From the NCBI GenBank assembly GCA_011048995.1, contig DSCS01000048.1, positions 1 to 42,330 of the forward strand: a stretch of 42,330 bases of DNA, read 5' to 3'. This document shows, one piece after another, positions 42,246 through 42,330 of this stretch. The DNA is from Bacillota bacterium (GTDB lineage: Bacteria; Macinerneyibacteriota; Macinerneyibacteria; Macinerneyibacteriales; DSCS01). The notes below the pieces were generated by a model. That model was given only the letters and a program-made list of their open reading frames with translations. It was not told the origin of the DNA and searched no databases. Positions within the stretch are counted from its first letter, which is position 1; each line of letters begins with the position of its first letter. The position numbers and the translations under genes are program-made.

Positions 42246-42330
42246 CCCCTGAATTTAGGGGTCGTGCCCCCTATACTAAATCCTTTTGATAGGATTTTTC
42301 ACAAACACAAGTCCTGAAAAATTATCCTCT
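42246..42330. repeat. GGGGTCG-type repeat with nested hairpins, cut by window end
   Basis: CCCCT (42246-42250), AGGGG (42257-42261) and CCCCCT (from 42267) allow two mutually exclusive hairpins, AGGGG pairing either way. A further inverted repeat, AAATCCT/AGGATTT, lies at 42278-42297. The plus strand here resembles the minus strand of the 39248-39362 element (GGGGTCG[C/T]GCC, then A/T-rich sequence, then TCCTGAAAA), so the two are related and oppositely oriented around the peptide cassette. Confidence 0.45.

Noticed and set aside
1-42330. CRISPR array, prophage, integrase or insertion sequence
   Set aside because: No regularly spaced repeats, transposase or integrase-like protein was found on either strand; the only repeat elements are the small GGGGTCG-type ones.

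Overview
The window is one stretch of a bacterial chromosome, coding almost entirely on the minus strand. It suggests a Gram-negative-type, strictly anaerobic fermenter of amino acids or peptides. The evidence is a type IV pilus/type II secretion ATPase, lipoprotein signal peptides, two ferredoxin-linked oxidoreductase systems (a VOR-type 2-oxoacid oxidoreductase and a tungsten/molybdenum AOR-type enzyme), an amino-acid decarboxylase, an NhaC antiporter, a gamma-glutamyltransferase and an M3 oligopeptidase. Six-bladed beta-propeller lipoproteins beside a tiny secreted peptide are a style I associate with Bacteroidota-like and uncultured groups such as Aminicenantes. The phylum assignment is inference and uncertain.

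Layout, left to right. 1-1181: 3'-truncated pilB/gspE. 1240-4563: an operon of a P-loop ATPase and the four VOR subunits with its own promoter, apparently running on toward pilB. 4659-8475: NhaC antiporter, PLP-dependent Orn/Lys/Arg-type decarboxylase, and a membrane-anchored protein whose soluble part looks like SpoVG. 8506-13717: the classic rplM-rpsI-rpsB-tsf-pyrH-frr-uppS-cdsA run. 13863-16758: MoaD-like protein, AOR-family oxidoreductase and four-cluster ferredoxin. 16903-19306: rmuC and mutY. 19377-26751: one long operon in transcription order nitrilase, zinc-ribbon protein, rarA, pfkA, tpiA, cobalamin adenosyltransferase, yhbY, rsmI, ECF sigma factor and a small membrane protein that is probably its anti-sigma factor. 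26888-29129 (plus strand): gamma-glutamyltransferase and a cysteine-cluster protein. 29159-35787: SLC13 permease, PC4-like YdbC protein, mgtE, HNH nuclease, YkoF-like protein, methyltransferase and a propeller-like lipoprotein. 35941-37467 (plus): M3 peptidase. 37586-37658: tRNA-Ala(GGC). 38039-39143: LysM/BON protein and DUF937 protein.

The most unusual region is 39368-42158. In transcription order it encodes a 67-residue secreted peptide with two cysteines, two beta-propeller lipoproteins, and a membrane-anchored thioredoxin-fold protein with a CHYC motif. A strong hairpin separates the peptide gene from the rest, and related GGGGTCG-type repeat elements in opposite orientation lie on either side. 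This is the best candidate for an undescribed system: a secreted cysteine peptide with its own redox and lipoprotein partners.

Promoters of the sigma-70 type (TTGAC[A/G/C], 16-17 nt spacer, TATAAT-like) can be placed before most operons. No CRISPR array, rRNA gene, integrase or intact insertion sequence was seen.
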